From NCBI GenBank assembly GCA_951217055.1, contig OX578277.1, forward strand, positions 65,814,388 through 65,878,387: 64,000 nucleotides of DNA, given 5' to 3'. Every line of letters begins with the position of its first letter. The first letter of the stretch is position 1. The notes beneath the pieces are model-generated. The model was given only the letters and a program-made list of their open reading frames with translations. It searched no databases and was not told the origin of the DNA. Positions 1 through 13,200 of the stretch are shown one piece after another. Origin of the DNA: Gerris lacustris. Its lineage: Eukaryota > Arthropoda > Insecta > Hemiptera > Gerridae. Position numbers and translations under genes: made by a program.

Positions 1-549
1 TTCTGCTTTTATTGTCTATTCATTTTTTTTTAAATGGTTCCTAGTTAGTTTACAGGTGTATATTCCAACATTCCGACATGAGGAATACCCGGTATTTTTG
101 TTAAAAATAAACAGATTAAGAATAATTAGGAATAAGTAAGAACATTGATAAATCTCTATCGGTTCCATAGAAATGTAGGGCGGAATATATAAAGGTAATG
201 TATTCCAGGAAATACAATTATATGTGACTGAGACGTGGAGAGGGTTTTAAGAAACGTGTAGCGGCGGCTCAACGCAGTTCCATGAAATTTTGCGAAGCCG
301 ACAATGTCTAATGTCTCAACTTTTTGTGAAATGATTAGCCGTTGCTCGAATTTCTTATCGGAACACAGCCTTCTATACCTGCGCCTGCTTAATAGATTGT
401 CATTTTACTTTAATTAATTTGATATTCTGACAGGTTACAGAACAGCCCTTAACTTACATAGTGTTGTACCTACGTTGTACAAGCATGTTTTGGAGACTAA
501 TAGAAGTTTTACCCTAATAAAGCTTGTTTTACAGACATTTTAAAACTGA

Positions 550-624
550 TTCCGTTTAATCCGGACTTTCGGTAATCCGGACTGGGTCCGGTCCCGTCAA
601 ACCCGGATTAGCGAGACTCTACTG
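550..624. mobile_element. pogo/Tigger-like transposon terminus
   Basis: Read on the minus strand, the block begins CAGTAGAGTCTCGCTAATCC and continues with two further copies of an AATCCGGA-type motif. CAGT followed by a 'GAxTCTCGxTAATCCG' string is the usual look of pogo/Tigger terminal inverted repeats. A related start, CAGTAGAGCGTCGATTATCC, occurs at 62415. No transposase reading frame is visible beside it, so it is probably a solo or truncated end. The assignment rests on the short terminus alone. Confidence 0.4.
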
Positions 625-1149
625 TACTACATTTTTTTATAGTTTAAATAATCATATTTGGAGAGATATATTCACAACGAAGCAATACTATAACATAACT
701 GACATTAAACTTGATAGTTCAAAACTAATAATAATCAAAACAAAACATATTTTACTAAACACCTTCCCCTTTAATCATGTACCCTACCAGGCTGTAAGAA
801 GCTTAAGTTGCGTCTGTTTATCAGTCCTGACTTATTGTTAACTTTAGGTTAATTGGTATGCTGTCAGTTGGAATGGGTATTTTTGACCTCAGTTTTCCAT
901 CCACATCAATAGGTTTGTTCCAAACCTCCTATTTGCAGAGCCCTTTGCATTGTCCCACGGATTGTGAAGGAATTGTTTGGGATTGTCTGAGTATTGTTTG
1001 GACCATATGATAAACTGCTCGCAAACTATCCATGCCTAGGTAGGAATAATAGCTTGGAGGATACTACGAAACACTGCCACAAGTCGGGTTGAAGTGTCTT
1101 TTATCCATTGCACTTGCCTGTGTCAATCCTACGAACAGTTCAATGCTCA

Positions 1150-1735
1150 GGCTCAGTCGGAATAAACCTAATAATTGGGCCAGGGTAGAGCTTAAAGCCT
1201 GCGACAACACTAAGGAGGCACACTTGAGGAGGCTTAAATTAATATCGATATCTGATCTGATTCCAAAGAAGTCTTGATCATTTTCTTTGCTGTTCCTATC
1301 CCCATCTCAGCCAGTCTGTTGGCCTGAGGGTAATTAGGGCTTGTAGTTTATATTTTATAATCCCATTATATTTACCAAATTCTTTCATTTAATATGAATT
1401 AAAAGCCATGTTGTCTGCTACTAGGATTTTAGGAATTCCTAATCTATAAAAGATTTGAATAAAGGATATTTTTTACAGCAGTACTTATCTTGCAATTTAT
1501 TGAATTATTTCTAGCCACCGGGAATATAAATCACTTAATAATATATTAATGCCTACTCGGCAATATATATGCCTAATTTGAAATATATAGAATGATAGAT
1601 ATTTCAAGGTTTATAAAAGGCTCTCTTACCTTAGTTAGACTTTAGACCTTCGAAATTTCTGACAAATATTACATGGTTCTACAATATTTTTCACATCTGC
1701 CCTATTCCCTGACCAGTAGTAAAAACAGGAAACAA
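1150..1735 (-). pseudogene. Decayed Ty3/gypsy-type integrase fragment
   Basis: Minus-strand translation of 1662-1731 gives YYWSGNRADVKNIVEPCNIC followed by QKFRRSK. This matches the zinc-binding (HHCC) region of gypsy-type integrases, with its paired cysteines. About 220 bp further on, 1377-1440 reads GIPKILVADNMAFNSY, the region of the second catalytic aspartate (VADN). Further downstream another frame reads DINLSLLK and LAQLLG, resembling the 'ALLxYR...SPAQLL' tail. Frames change and stops interrupt, so this is a dead fragment. No LTRs were found. It lies about 5.5 kb beyond the stop codon of Vps8. Confidence 0.65.
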
Positions 1736-2190
1736 TATCATTAATTTTTGTTTCCTATATGAGTGGTGAATTTTTTTATAATTAAGTTTCTCATCTTTTT
1801 AAAATTAAAATACAACAAACCATCATTTAGTTGCATATTGCTCCTAATTTTAAAATAGTAAACCAATTCAACTCCTGGTTCTATTCATGATTCAGGCCAG
1901 CCATGATTGTAATACTCAAGGAGTTTAAATCAAAACTCTCTTGTAGGCCATATTAGGTAATTTTATATATTCTCTACACGACATGTCCAACCCAAGATGG
2001 TCAATGTAACTTAACCTTCAGGTAGTCACATCTTTTGGAATGGAATTCCATTGGCGATCGTGCAGTGGTTATACACATCACTTCAATATATATATATATT
2101 TTTTTTTTTCAAAAATAATTCACTTTTCCATGAAATATAATGAAGAATCAATCGAAATAATTGCTTGCATACAAGTCTGCAAGACAGTGA

Positions 2191-2349
2191 GACATTTTCA
2201 TGTGACGCTTTTTTGAGTCGTTTTTTGGTAACACTTGTTTAACGCATTTTGGTAACGCTTTTCGAGTTTATCACTTGGTAGGGTAGGCCCTACCAAGTAA
2301 CGCTAGTTTTTGGTAACGCTTTTCAACCCAGCCAAGACATGAAAATGTC
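2191..2349. repeat. Short inverted-repeat element with GGTAACGC motifs
   Basis: The outer 13-bp arms, gacattttcatgt at 2191-2203 and its exact complement at 2337-2349, enclose repeated 'ggtaacgctttt' strings. Inside is a 10-bp hairpin with a 4-nt loop centred near 2285 (cttggtaggg / ccctaccaag). The same terminal string and the complementary 'aaaagcgttacc' occur at 46760-46871, so this is a dispersed family. No coding potential is seen. Confidence 0.5.
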
Positions 2350-3445
2350 AACAAAACATATAAAACACTCACTAAACAACGTTAATGAATAAAAATCATA
2401 AAATCTCTTGACTTAGGATACTTTATATACGGTAATGATCGTGCTGCAGTGTTTACTCCGCTATGACATCCAGTCTTGGTGATTGACACATGGTGACTCA
2501 ACGCTGATGGTACCCAGTGGACAGAATGTATGATGTGTGCAATATCTAACATATCAATAGTTAAATAACCAATACCAAAAAGGGTCAAATTATGCTTGTA
2601 TCTCCAGGTAGATAACTATTCCTGATAATTCATGAAGGGCTGCCCAAACAACAAGGGCACGACCGCCAGAATGTTGAAAATAAATCAACATGAAATATAC
2701 AATTTCTGCAAGGACCTGAGAAAAGAGGTCACTGTAAAATAATTATTAGGGAAATAAAAATAATTATAAATAAAACAAAGCTACATTTTTAAATATGTAT
2801 ATAGTTACAATAATAATATATTAATCTGCTTACATATATGATATATATAGATACATTAATATTATAATAATAAATTATGAATTAAATAATCATTTACACA
2901 CATATATTATTTAAAGGTATTATACAGTCTTATCTGTTTTGTTTTTATCAATAACATTTATAATTGTGATATTTTATTTACTTTTATACAATAACATAAT
3001 TTCAAATGATCACAGTATGTTTTAAAAACATGAATAGTTACTTTATGTAGCAAGTTTATATCAATAATTTCTGATTTTTAGTTATAAGCTATTTGATTCA
3101 TTTTCTATACAGGGAACTACTCTAAAATATTAGCAGAGAGTGTTAATGTATTGACTATAGTATGTGAACAATTGTTAACTTAGTATGAGACTAAAATATA
3201 AAAAAGTTTGGAGTTCAACCATCTCATTTTAAATAGTATATGGGTCATTTTCAAATAAAATGTACCTTTAGGGAAATCAATTTGGCAAATTTATAGAAAA
3301 TAAAAATAAGCCTTAGACATGATAATATTGATTATTCTGACACATTATGGACTTAAGATGACATTTTCGTTCAAGAACAGTCAGTTTTAAAATTCATTTA
3401 CATATATATGAACACATGTATATATAAAAAAATCACATTTTTGTC

Positions 3446-3976
3446 GTAATGAGTGTTACTATCATTAAAACCGTATTTTTTAAGATTTGTTTTCTCACTT
3501 TTTATGAAACATTACTAAATTGTATATATGACGTTAATATTCTCTTCAATCTCACTTGAAATATTTTTTAGTTCTAAAATATTTGCAATTTTTTAAAAAA
3601 GTAATGAGTGTTACAATTATTATTTTTTAAAGTTTCCTCAAAGCTTCAAAAATTTAAAGGATACGTTTACAGTGCATTGTAATACAAATTTTTATTATAA
3701 AGAAGAAGAAAAAATCATTTTTCTTTATTAAAAAAATAGTTGGGCGCGAATACCCATAAGAATTTCTTTTATTCAAGTAACACTCATCACACATTTATTT
3801 TTTGGACCTAGAAAAAATAAAAATTTTAACACAAACTAAAATCTTAGAAAATGTAGATATTTCAATACTTTTTGACAGCACATAATAAAATTCGCACTAA
3901 TGATCAGTAACACTCGTAGGAAGTGGTTATGTAATGAGTGTTACCTTTGTTTATACAGTATTGTAACACTCATTAC
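3446..3976. repeat. Iterated 14-bp motif GTAATGAGTGTTAC, both orientations
   Basis: The motif occurs exactly at 3446, 3601 and 3931 on the plus strand and as its exact complement at 3963. Near matches in the complementary orientation lie at 3777 (one mismatch) and 3907 (two mismatches). The spacing is irregular and the intervening sequence is plain AT-rich DNA without long frames. This could be the worn ends of nested inverted-repeat elements or a clustered binding site. Confidence 0.5.
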
Positions 3977-3999
3977 ATTTTTAACTTTAAAAAATCTTT

Positions 4000-5700
4000 T
4001 TCAGAAACTATGTTTCTTAATTAAACCAATTTAATGTGTACTGATTATATTAAGTAATAACTACTAAATCATATTAATATAAACCATAAAATGACCCTGA
4101 TTAACACAATAATAAACAGACATCTGATCAATAAACCTAAAGGTTTTTTATTTTTTATTTATATGCATTTTTTTAGTTACAATAAAATTGTAAAATCTTG
4201 GGACAGAAAAGGTAAATTTTATTTGAAAATTACACATATCCGAGTAAACAAAACAAAACGAGAAGAAAAGTTTTTTTTTGTCAAATAAAGGAAATTTTTT
4301 ATAAAAATTAAATTATTGATAATAATATAAGGAGTGTCTCTATTAGGAAGCATTCCTTGAACTTACAATGTATCATCATAATGTATGATGTTAAGAAACA
4401 AATTTTAAAGTTAAAAACACTGTTTCTTTTCAGTGTTAAGCCAACAAAAACATTCAACAGTAAAAAAAACTTGCTTTTAAATGTATCAATTTTATTCTTT
4501 TACTAAAATAATTGTATCCCGGCGCTGGAGTGTATTTTTCACTGTCTGTTTCCCGTAGTTAATAATAATTATAATTTGATTTAAATTAAAATTTAAACTT
4601 TCCGTAGTATGAAAACTACCAAAACTTAAAAATTAAAATAATTGGTAAAAAAAATACTCACAATATTCATTAAATTAATCTGACCAAAAACAGAAATAAT
4701 GTTTATATTTCACAACATTGTTGAATAATGTTACATTATAATAGTTTGTTCATTAATAAAACTATCTATAAAATAGAAACTGATTAAGAAAAGAACTAAC
4801 TTAGCACTAGTCTATTTTATTTGTTGATCTATGTTAAGGGATTTTCTGGAGGGTAGAAAACATGATCAATAAATTGCTCGTTTGTGCAAATTAAACTAAA
4901 AGCTCAAAAATAGAGCTCTTATTGGGTTACTTAATTTAATTTTATCCCTCATGAAAAACATTCTTTTCTCAAACATAACATAAAATAAAGTATGATTAAA
5001 ATAATAAATAATAAAAAAGGATAATAAGCTTTTGTTTAAAATAACTTGATTAATTCAAAACGTACTTAAACAGAGGCCTCAGCATTAAGGTTCAATATCT
5101 CTTCATTAAAATAATATATCTCATTAATATAGCTATACAATTTAATATATGTATATGGGTCATTATGATTTAATTTGACTATTTGCTTTGAATGTCATTT
5201 GCTCAACCCCAATTGAAGATTTTTGGACAGGAAAGGTCTCAATTTGTTCGTTTAGATCAAAATATATATTAGGTGGATACTGCTATGTGCAGTCCAGGGT
5301 GGGACATATTTTATATAAATAAACTATTTCCCACCCTAGACATATATATATATATATAAATTCTAAACTTAATAAATGTAGGGCACAGGGAAAAAACCGT
5401 CATAGTAGGCAAATTGAGTTTTTAGAAAAACATAATTTAAAGTTTATCAATAAATAAAAGGTAGAATTTAAAAAAAATAAATAATAAATTAAAAAAAATA
5501 AATAAATAAAAAATAACCAAATAATAAAAAGTTAAAATAATAATTTAAAAAATATCAGATGAAATAAAACAGATGCTGCCCTTCAGCTCATATTCAACTT
5601 AATATCGATGAAGAGGTTTCTCCCCTGTATCCTTCAAATAACATGATAAGTATTATTGTTATTAGCAGAGAATGGGTTTTAACATCTATCAATATGTCCA
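4000..5700. other. AT-rich intergenic DNA, no gene seen
   Basis: The only notable items are low-complexity A/T runs near 5460-5540 and a small hairpin (agggtggga near 5297 against tcccaccct near 5329). Open frames are short and AT-driven. Confidence 0.5.
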
Positions 5701-5710
5701 TGGTCTAGAG

Positions 5711-5889
5711 CAGAGGTGGGCAACCTAAGGCCAGCGGGTCTCAAATTGATCCATTTGAAATTTCAATGAGAGACTGTCATTAGAGATTGGAATTGCGCAC
5801 AGTTGTTTTTGCAAAAACTGTTTTAAAATGCAAATACCACTGACCCATAACATTTTTTTAGTAATCAAATTTTAGGTTGCCAACACCTG
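5711..5889. mobile_element. hAT-type MITE
   Basis: The 179-bp element starts CAGAGGTGGGCAACCTAAG and ends with the complementary-type TTAGGTTGCCAACACCTG. Both are typical of hAT terminal repeats. The flanking 8-mers gtctagag (5703-5710) and atctagac (5890-5897) match at 6 of 8 positions, as expected for a worn 8-bp target duplication. There is no coding capacity, so it is a non-autonomous copy. Confidence 0.65.
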
Positions 5890-5897
5890 ATCTAGAC

Positions 5898-7251
5898 CAA
5901 TCTTCATTCACAGAAAAAAAAGCTTTAGTCAAACTTTTTCTGTAACTTACTCACAATAATAGTAGATTATTATTTGTTCATTGTGGTTTTCTAGTAAATT
6001 ATTGAGCTAACTCTGAGTTTATTTGTTTGTTTGTAGAAGAAGGAAAAGTACAATGTGGCCATATTTAGAAATAATATTAATAAATTAAAGTTACCACAAA
6101 CCATGCCAGAGAAATTTAATAATTATTGAAGAATAAGGGATAAAACGAGTAAAAATGCAGCTCTCTGCTTGGAATGAAACCAGTCTGAAACCTTTTTTTT
6201 CGGTAGACACTTAAACCAATCATGGGAATAACCTTCATCTCCTCGAAATATCTCAATTCAGTAAGCTTTTCAGCAATATTTAGTGAGCTGAAGAATTTTG
6301 AGCGCAACTAGACTATATGTAACAATTGAGAACATCTTATTGAGAATTTGAAGAAAATTCCATTACAATAGATCATACTGAAAAAATTAAATTGAAAATT
6401 TATTTATATTATAAGAGTATGTATAAAATAAATAAATAATATAAGTAGATTCACTATAATAGAACTACATGGATTCATATTTGTCTGGTGGAGTTCAGAA
6501 AAGTATTTGCATGAAAATCTTAAGATCTGTGTGGTTGATTTCCAGCAACAAAAGTTAATATTCATCAGCCTTTCTCCTTGATTATCATAAATATCGATTA
6601 AGTGAAGGGGTTCTCCCTTTTATATACTTTCAGTAAACTGAAATAAGGAATAGGTGCTAATCTCTGGTTAAACAGTACTTATTAGGATCAAAAGTTATAC
6701 ACTGACATCTTTGAGGGTGCATTCATTAAAAGTTATTTAGGTAAACTTTTCGATCCAACATGATACATTAAGTGATGAAATTTATATATCCCTAACTAGT
6801 TTTAGTAAATTTTGAATTAACAACAGCCGAAGAAAACAAATACTTTCCACTTGAGAAAGTTATCTTGGGAAACTTGGGCAAAAAAAGGAATACAGATATT
6901 ATTGTAAATAAATTAACTAATATTTATAATATAAATACAAATATACATATTGCTATTAGTACTTATTTAAAAAAGAGCTATGGTTTAAGCCTAAAATTCA
7001 ATAATATTTGGTGCATACAAATATATAATTTTAATATTTGATTTAATTTTCTGTCATGGAGACTATTTGGATAAATTCTAAAAAATATAAAACAAGTAGT
7101 GTAACGCCTATACACAAATTCATTGGAATTAAGATAAATAAATATATAACATCTAAACAAAATAACAGAAAATTTAAATCAGATAAAATTGAAAGATTAT
7201 AGGGCTGGAAGAAGATATAAATACAATTTACAGACGAGATATGATTTATAG
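5898..7251. other. Region downstream of Vps8, including its probable 3' UTR
   Basis: No further gene was recognised. The Vps8 transcript must end somewhere below 7252. Possible ATTAAA-type polyadenylation signals in minus-strand sense occur at 7030-7035 and 7042-7047. No canonical AATAAA lies within the first 200 bp after the stop, so the 3' end is not fixed by sequence. Confidence 0.35.
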
Positions 7252-10200
7252 CTAAGATTGATCACATTTGAAGCATTCATTACATTTACTATTTGATTGA
7301 ATACAGTCTACATGGTAACCATGTCCACACCTGTAACAGAAAAAATATATATATATACTAGTAAAGTTTATTTCTCTATGCGGTACACATGGCTTTTATT
7401 TTTTCTTAATCTCAGGTTGAACCCTAAATGAGCCTGAAAGCTCAGATTTTTCACCTAAAGATATAGACCTAGTAGATGTTCCTTGAGCAATCAACTCCTA
7501 CACACAACCACTTGACATAATCACCAGTGTGAAACAAGTCTTACCTTTCTGGGATTTGAAACATTGCCGGGTAATCACCTTAGTTTATCACCTGAGTAAG
7601 CTAATCCTTGGCAACAACAGTCAGATTCAAATGGGCTTAAGGTGGTGACACACTTGAGCATTCGCCCCGAATGAGCATGCATTCGCCCCCGAATGAGCAT
7701 GCGTTCATCCCCGAATGAGCATGCATTCGCCCCGAATTGCTTAGATATGGAGAGGACGAGCCGAACGGAAACGCATGCTCATTCGAATGCTCAGGTGTGT
7801 CTCCGCCTTTAGGTGTGTTACCATCTATTTCCATGTAAAAAGAACTCTGAAGTTACTAGGAATCAAATGTATGATCTCAAAGATATCCTTACATATGAAA
7901 CTTGCTTTTTTCCTTCACACAAAATATTAATTTTAACTGTGAGGTTGTCACAATACAAATTTTTATTTCTCAAAATACATATTGACAAAAATCTGTCAGA
8001 ACACAACAAAAACACAAACAATATAGTTCAGAAAGATCAATCATGAATGTTATCATTGATATGTAGAATGTCTCACCCACCGAGTATAGAGACTAAATAG
8101 AGGTGTCATAATATAGGCCGGAGGGTGTGGGGAGTGGCACCAGCTTCCCCCTCCCCTAGAATACCAACAAGCTATAAAATACTAGACTTTTCTCAGTGTA
8201 AAAAGGTAGTGTTATGACAGGAGACAAGTATTTAAAAGGTGTTAATATTATAATTTGAAAACTGACAACTTGACAACCAGGACGAAGGTTTCAATCTTTG
8301 TATTCTAGTGGTGGGGAAAAACTGTGCCATCTGCCTTCCCTCTTTAGCTACTCTATTTGAGGAGCCTAGTATCAAAGACGGACATTCGACATTTTTTCCG
8401 AATTTCAGTTATCGATTGTTTCTTATAGATTTTTGCCTGCTGCATCAGATTCTGCTATCCATTTGCATCAAAAACGACCAGAAAAGGGGTAAAAATGCAA
8501 TAATATTTGTAGTTTTGTTTAAAATAAGGACAAGTCAACACAAGGTTTGCTTCAAAAGTAGACATAACCGAAACAGCCAATCAGGAGGCTGCATTTTACT
8601 AACTCGTTCCTATGATGCACTGTGGGCTTTAGCATCTGAATACCTACTCCTACCATTTTGTCATACATGTTTAGAAAAATGATACCCCGAGGGGAAATCG
8701 AGAAATCAATTTTAGCTCTAAATTTGGGGGCACTCTAAGAACTCTGAAAAACGTGAAAAAAAAAATTATTTCTCCAATATTATTATTCTAACCATTATTT
8801 TCAAAGTCTTTTTGCTTCAAAAACGGACAAAACCTTGTTTTTGTTCCAAAAGCGGACAACTCCACTTTTTAACTCCATTTAGCAGCTAAAATATCATAGA
8901 CATTCACGTTTTCAGTACTTCTAACTAGTTTTGAGTCTATTAAGAATCTACAGAAAAAAATCATTGCTCTAGCACCTGTAGAATTTGAGCTACAGTTTTT
9001 CGGTTCTCCTGTAAAATTTTGAAATGTGCTCTTGTCCGTCTTTGATACTAAGCTCCTCATTTAGTCTCTATACTCGATGGTCTCACCTATAACACTAATT
9101 ATTTTTGAGCAAGCTCTGAGATATATTATTTTTTACATATTATTTTCATCAATGCTGCTCTTACAATTCTTGCTGAATGCTGACCAGCCCAGCAATTAGT
9201 CTCCAGCACATTTATTTTAAGTGACTCTGATTGATATGAATTTCCACATAAAGAAACCTCTGTTATTATTTTATTCCAGGGAACCCCCAAATTAAACCAT
9301 CATTAAGTTTATAAAAGTTTATGTTATTTCTTTGATTTAATCGTTTCCATAATTTTTCTTCAAACTCTAATTTGCATTAATTGTACAATAACAAAAAAAT
9401 AAAAAATAAATAAAAATAATAATAAATAAATAAAGAACCTGAAAAGACAGAGCTGAGATTCAAAGGGTTGAGAGCATTGTGTACAGCAGTAAGGTACAAT
9501 AGTGCCTTTATTAGCCACAGAAATAGCCTCACATAGTTCATAGTGCAGATCGTTATAATGTAACCTCATTAAAACTTCCTGCTTTTGTCTCTCCTGTTTA
9601 CACTTGACAAAAAGTCCTGCAAAAAACAAATTATTATAGCTTTTAGAATCTAACAAAGATGAAAGAACATTTAGTGAATTAAAATTAATTTAAAAACAAA
9701 CAATTGTATCAATTCCAAACATGAGTACTGGTTTGACAGCACTATTCCAAAACATTTCTTTGTTATGTATGTCAATCTTTGATCTAAAAAGCTTGATACA
9801 TTAATAATAGGCTGTCCAGACAAAGTCAGTCCTAAAAATTTCCTTCATAGTAATGTTATTTATGATAATATTCTGCCTTAACCAAATAAATTCTGTAACT
9901 CATTACATGGTTTCTTTAGCAGTAAATTATTAAATTAGTCAGGTAGCTACAATTTATACACATGTTTGAACTTGGTTTTGATTGGGTTTATTTTTAATCC
10001 TATATTTTCCCCCTTTATTACATAGATTCCTAATTTACATTAATTCCATTTCACACCCTCTTTATTTCCTTAAAAAAATTCTTTCAACATGACATTACAC
10101 ATTTTAGATGAAGGTACATCATTTTGCTTTTTTCTTTAAAATAGAATCATTTTCATTCATTATTCATACAATTTAATTTATTTTGATAAAATTCTAATCT

Positions 10201-13200
10201 AAATCAAAACTCTCTATATGTCCTCAATCAATGTCATTTTGAGTTCCATTGACATATAAATTATTGTAGGAAATTAGCCAGCAGTAAGAGAAAAATGTCA
10301 CTTTTTAACTACCTTTAAGGCACCACAAAGACCTACACCACTGTAAATTGTAACCAATTATTATCATTTATCCTATCCTCTTTCATTAAGATTCCAAAAT
10401 AATCTATTAATTTTATAAACAAATTGCTACTTATAACTTTGCAATTGAAAATAGTCTAGATTCTGCCAACAAACCCAAAATCTGTTGCTTGGTAATCTAA
10501 GATTAGAATAATAATGATAATAAATTGTAATATTACCCATAACAAGAGTGAAGAGATCGCCCAGGGTGCCCTGAGTATGCTGCATTAATAAGTGTAACTC
10601 TGAGACCAAATTTAATTCTGCATTACTCAGTAACCTTTGAAGAACATCTGAAAATATAAAAAAAAGAGTTGCTTCAATAAAAAATTGTAATCTTAGTAAC
10701 TACATAGCTAAAATGACAGACTTAATACATTCTTAAATTTATTAGAATGCAATTTACCGTAAGAATTAAGTTTGAGAAGGCAAGTAAGGAGTGGAAGCCA
10801 ACTTTTATTAGAATCTAAAACTGAATTCCCTCTCTGAGCCAATCTAACTAATTCTTCTGTTTGACCATTAACTTCTTCTCCCTGAAAAAAAACCATTTTA
10901 TTTGAGTTTGAAGCAATGACTTTCAATAAAGAAAATTCAATAAAGTACCCAGAATTTTTACATTTTCAATAGAGTTTTGAAGTCTTGATAGGAGTAAATC
11001 AAAAGCACCTTGTAAATCACCACTTCTTTCAAGCAAAACTGCCGTTACCTCATTTAAACCACATTCACGACTCGCCTGCAACATAATATTCAAAGAGATT
11101 AAAATTAACGATAAAAGAAACTATGCATATAAAATAAAAAAAATAAAGGAAATATTCTGATAACTTTAAAAAATAAGATATTTTATACTAACAGCTATAG
11201 CTGGATCAAGTTCAATATTTTCGTGGTTCCTAACAATTAAATACACTTTATCAGGTTCTTGTTTGCACATGAGGCAAACATAGCGAGTCATCATTTCAGA
11301 ATCTAATTCACCTTCTGACCTGAACATAAATTTCACATTACAATAATACCAAAAAATTAAAATTTGATAATGCAAATTGTTAACTCTTGTTTCTTGTTTA
11401 TTTTTGTTGGCATTAGCCATAGTGTAAACAAATATTTAATAAAAATTTATTCATCTTTAATATATAAATTTATTTATTCGTATTTGTCTTATCAATAATT
11501 ATATTCGTTGAATTTTGTGGGTCGTTTAAGGGTTGTGAAAAAAGTTTCGTCTTTATATTATCATCGTCAATAATTGGCTATATTTCGCCCCTCTCCGAGG
11601 CATAGACGTGCCTGAAAACATCATTTCTACATTTGTATGGTTGTTTGGTAACGTTAAAACTATTACATATATATACATAAATAGAATAAAATACACATTG
11701 TAGCTCGAAAACATAATTAAAAAGAACATATATAAAACTAAACGGAATAAAAACATACCGGGTTTACGACGTTGTTATACAATTGTTTACATAAAAAGTT
11801 TGGGTCGGATTCTCTAGTTAGTTAGATTCGTCAAAACTGAAAACTTTTCAAAGCTATCTTCCATACTGCTTTACCATTAACAATATTTAATAGTAACAAA
11901 AATAATATACGACTAGTAAAAATTAACAATAATAACACAGAAAAAAAAAATAACGTATCACTTCATGTCAATATGGTAACTTGTGGTAACCAGGTTGAAA
12001 CCTACCTAGTTTTATAATTTTTCACATTAAATTAAAATTATATATTATATATATTTATTTCTATTTCTGTTATATCTTGCTGCTAATTTAATTTATTAGG
12101 GGGACTTTTTATTATCTTTTTATTTTTTAATTATTTTGTATGATATTTGGTTTTGGCGGGAGTTATGATTTGGTTTGGAAATGATTTACTTTTTATATAT
12201 TTAGAATAGCTGAATAATATTTGTTTATATCTTTTGTGTCAGATTTAAAATTCATTGTGTTTTTTGTCATGGCTATGTATGCTGCCTCTAGGTACTTTCG
12301 TTTCGATTCGTTTCGTTCAGTATCTAGTATGGTTATGTTATTTGGATCTATTTTATGGTTGTTATTTTTAGTATGGATGCTAAGGGCCGTCTTATCATTT
12401 TTGGCTTTTATGTCGTAGCTGTGTTGTTTCAGTCTGCTCTCCAATTTTTGCATTGTTTCACCTATATAAACTTGGTTGCAGTCTTTACAACTAATTTTGT
12501 AAACTACATGCGATTTTTTTATAGTTTCTGTTTTATCCTTTAGTTTGTGGTGATAAGAGTTCTTTACTTTATTTGTAGGTTTTAAGCCGAATTTTATTCT
12601 TTCACAGTCAAAATCTTTGAATGTTTTAAGGATATTTTCTGACAAGCCTTTAACATATGTGAGGGATTTATAGTAACTATTATTTTCATTTGGGTCTTTT
12701 TTTGAAGGGTTAGCTGATGATGCTGTGTGCCAAAAAGTGTTTATTAGTTTTTTCGGGTAGCAATTTTTTTCAAGTTTTTTGTAGATTTTATTTTTTAGTG
12801 ACGGTATATATTTTGGGTCTGTGAGAGCTATTGCTTTTTTTATTAGGTTGAGTACGGTGCTTCGTTTTTGGTAAAATGGGTGTTGGGAATGGTAATTGAG
12901 AAACAGGCCTTTTTTGACATCTTTTTCATACCACATGGTAGATAGTTTACCATCTTTTTCTTTCTTAATAGTTATGTCTAAATAGTTTATTTGGTTGTTT
13001 ATTTCTTTTTCAATGGTGAATATGATATTTTTATTTTGTTCGTTAAATATTTTAAATGTTTCATCTATGTAAGCGTTTTTTGTAATTATGATGATGTCAT
13101 CAACATATTTTACTATGAACTTTGGTTTTTCTTTCAATTTACTTATGGCCTGGGTTATGAGTTCATTGATAAAAATGCCACTGATGTTGGTGGATATACA

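Noticed and set aside
7813..8046. 77-codon plus-strand frame
   Set aside because: Low-complexity, inside the last Vps8 intron, with no recognisable domain.
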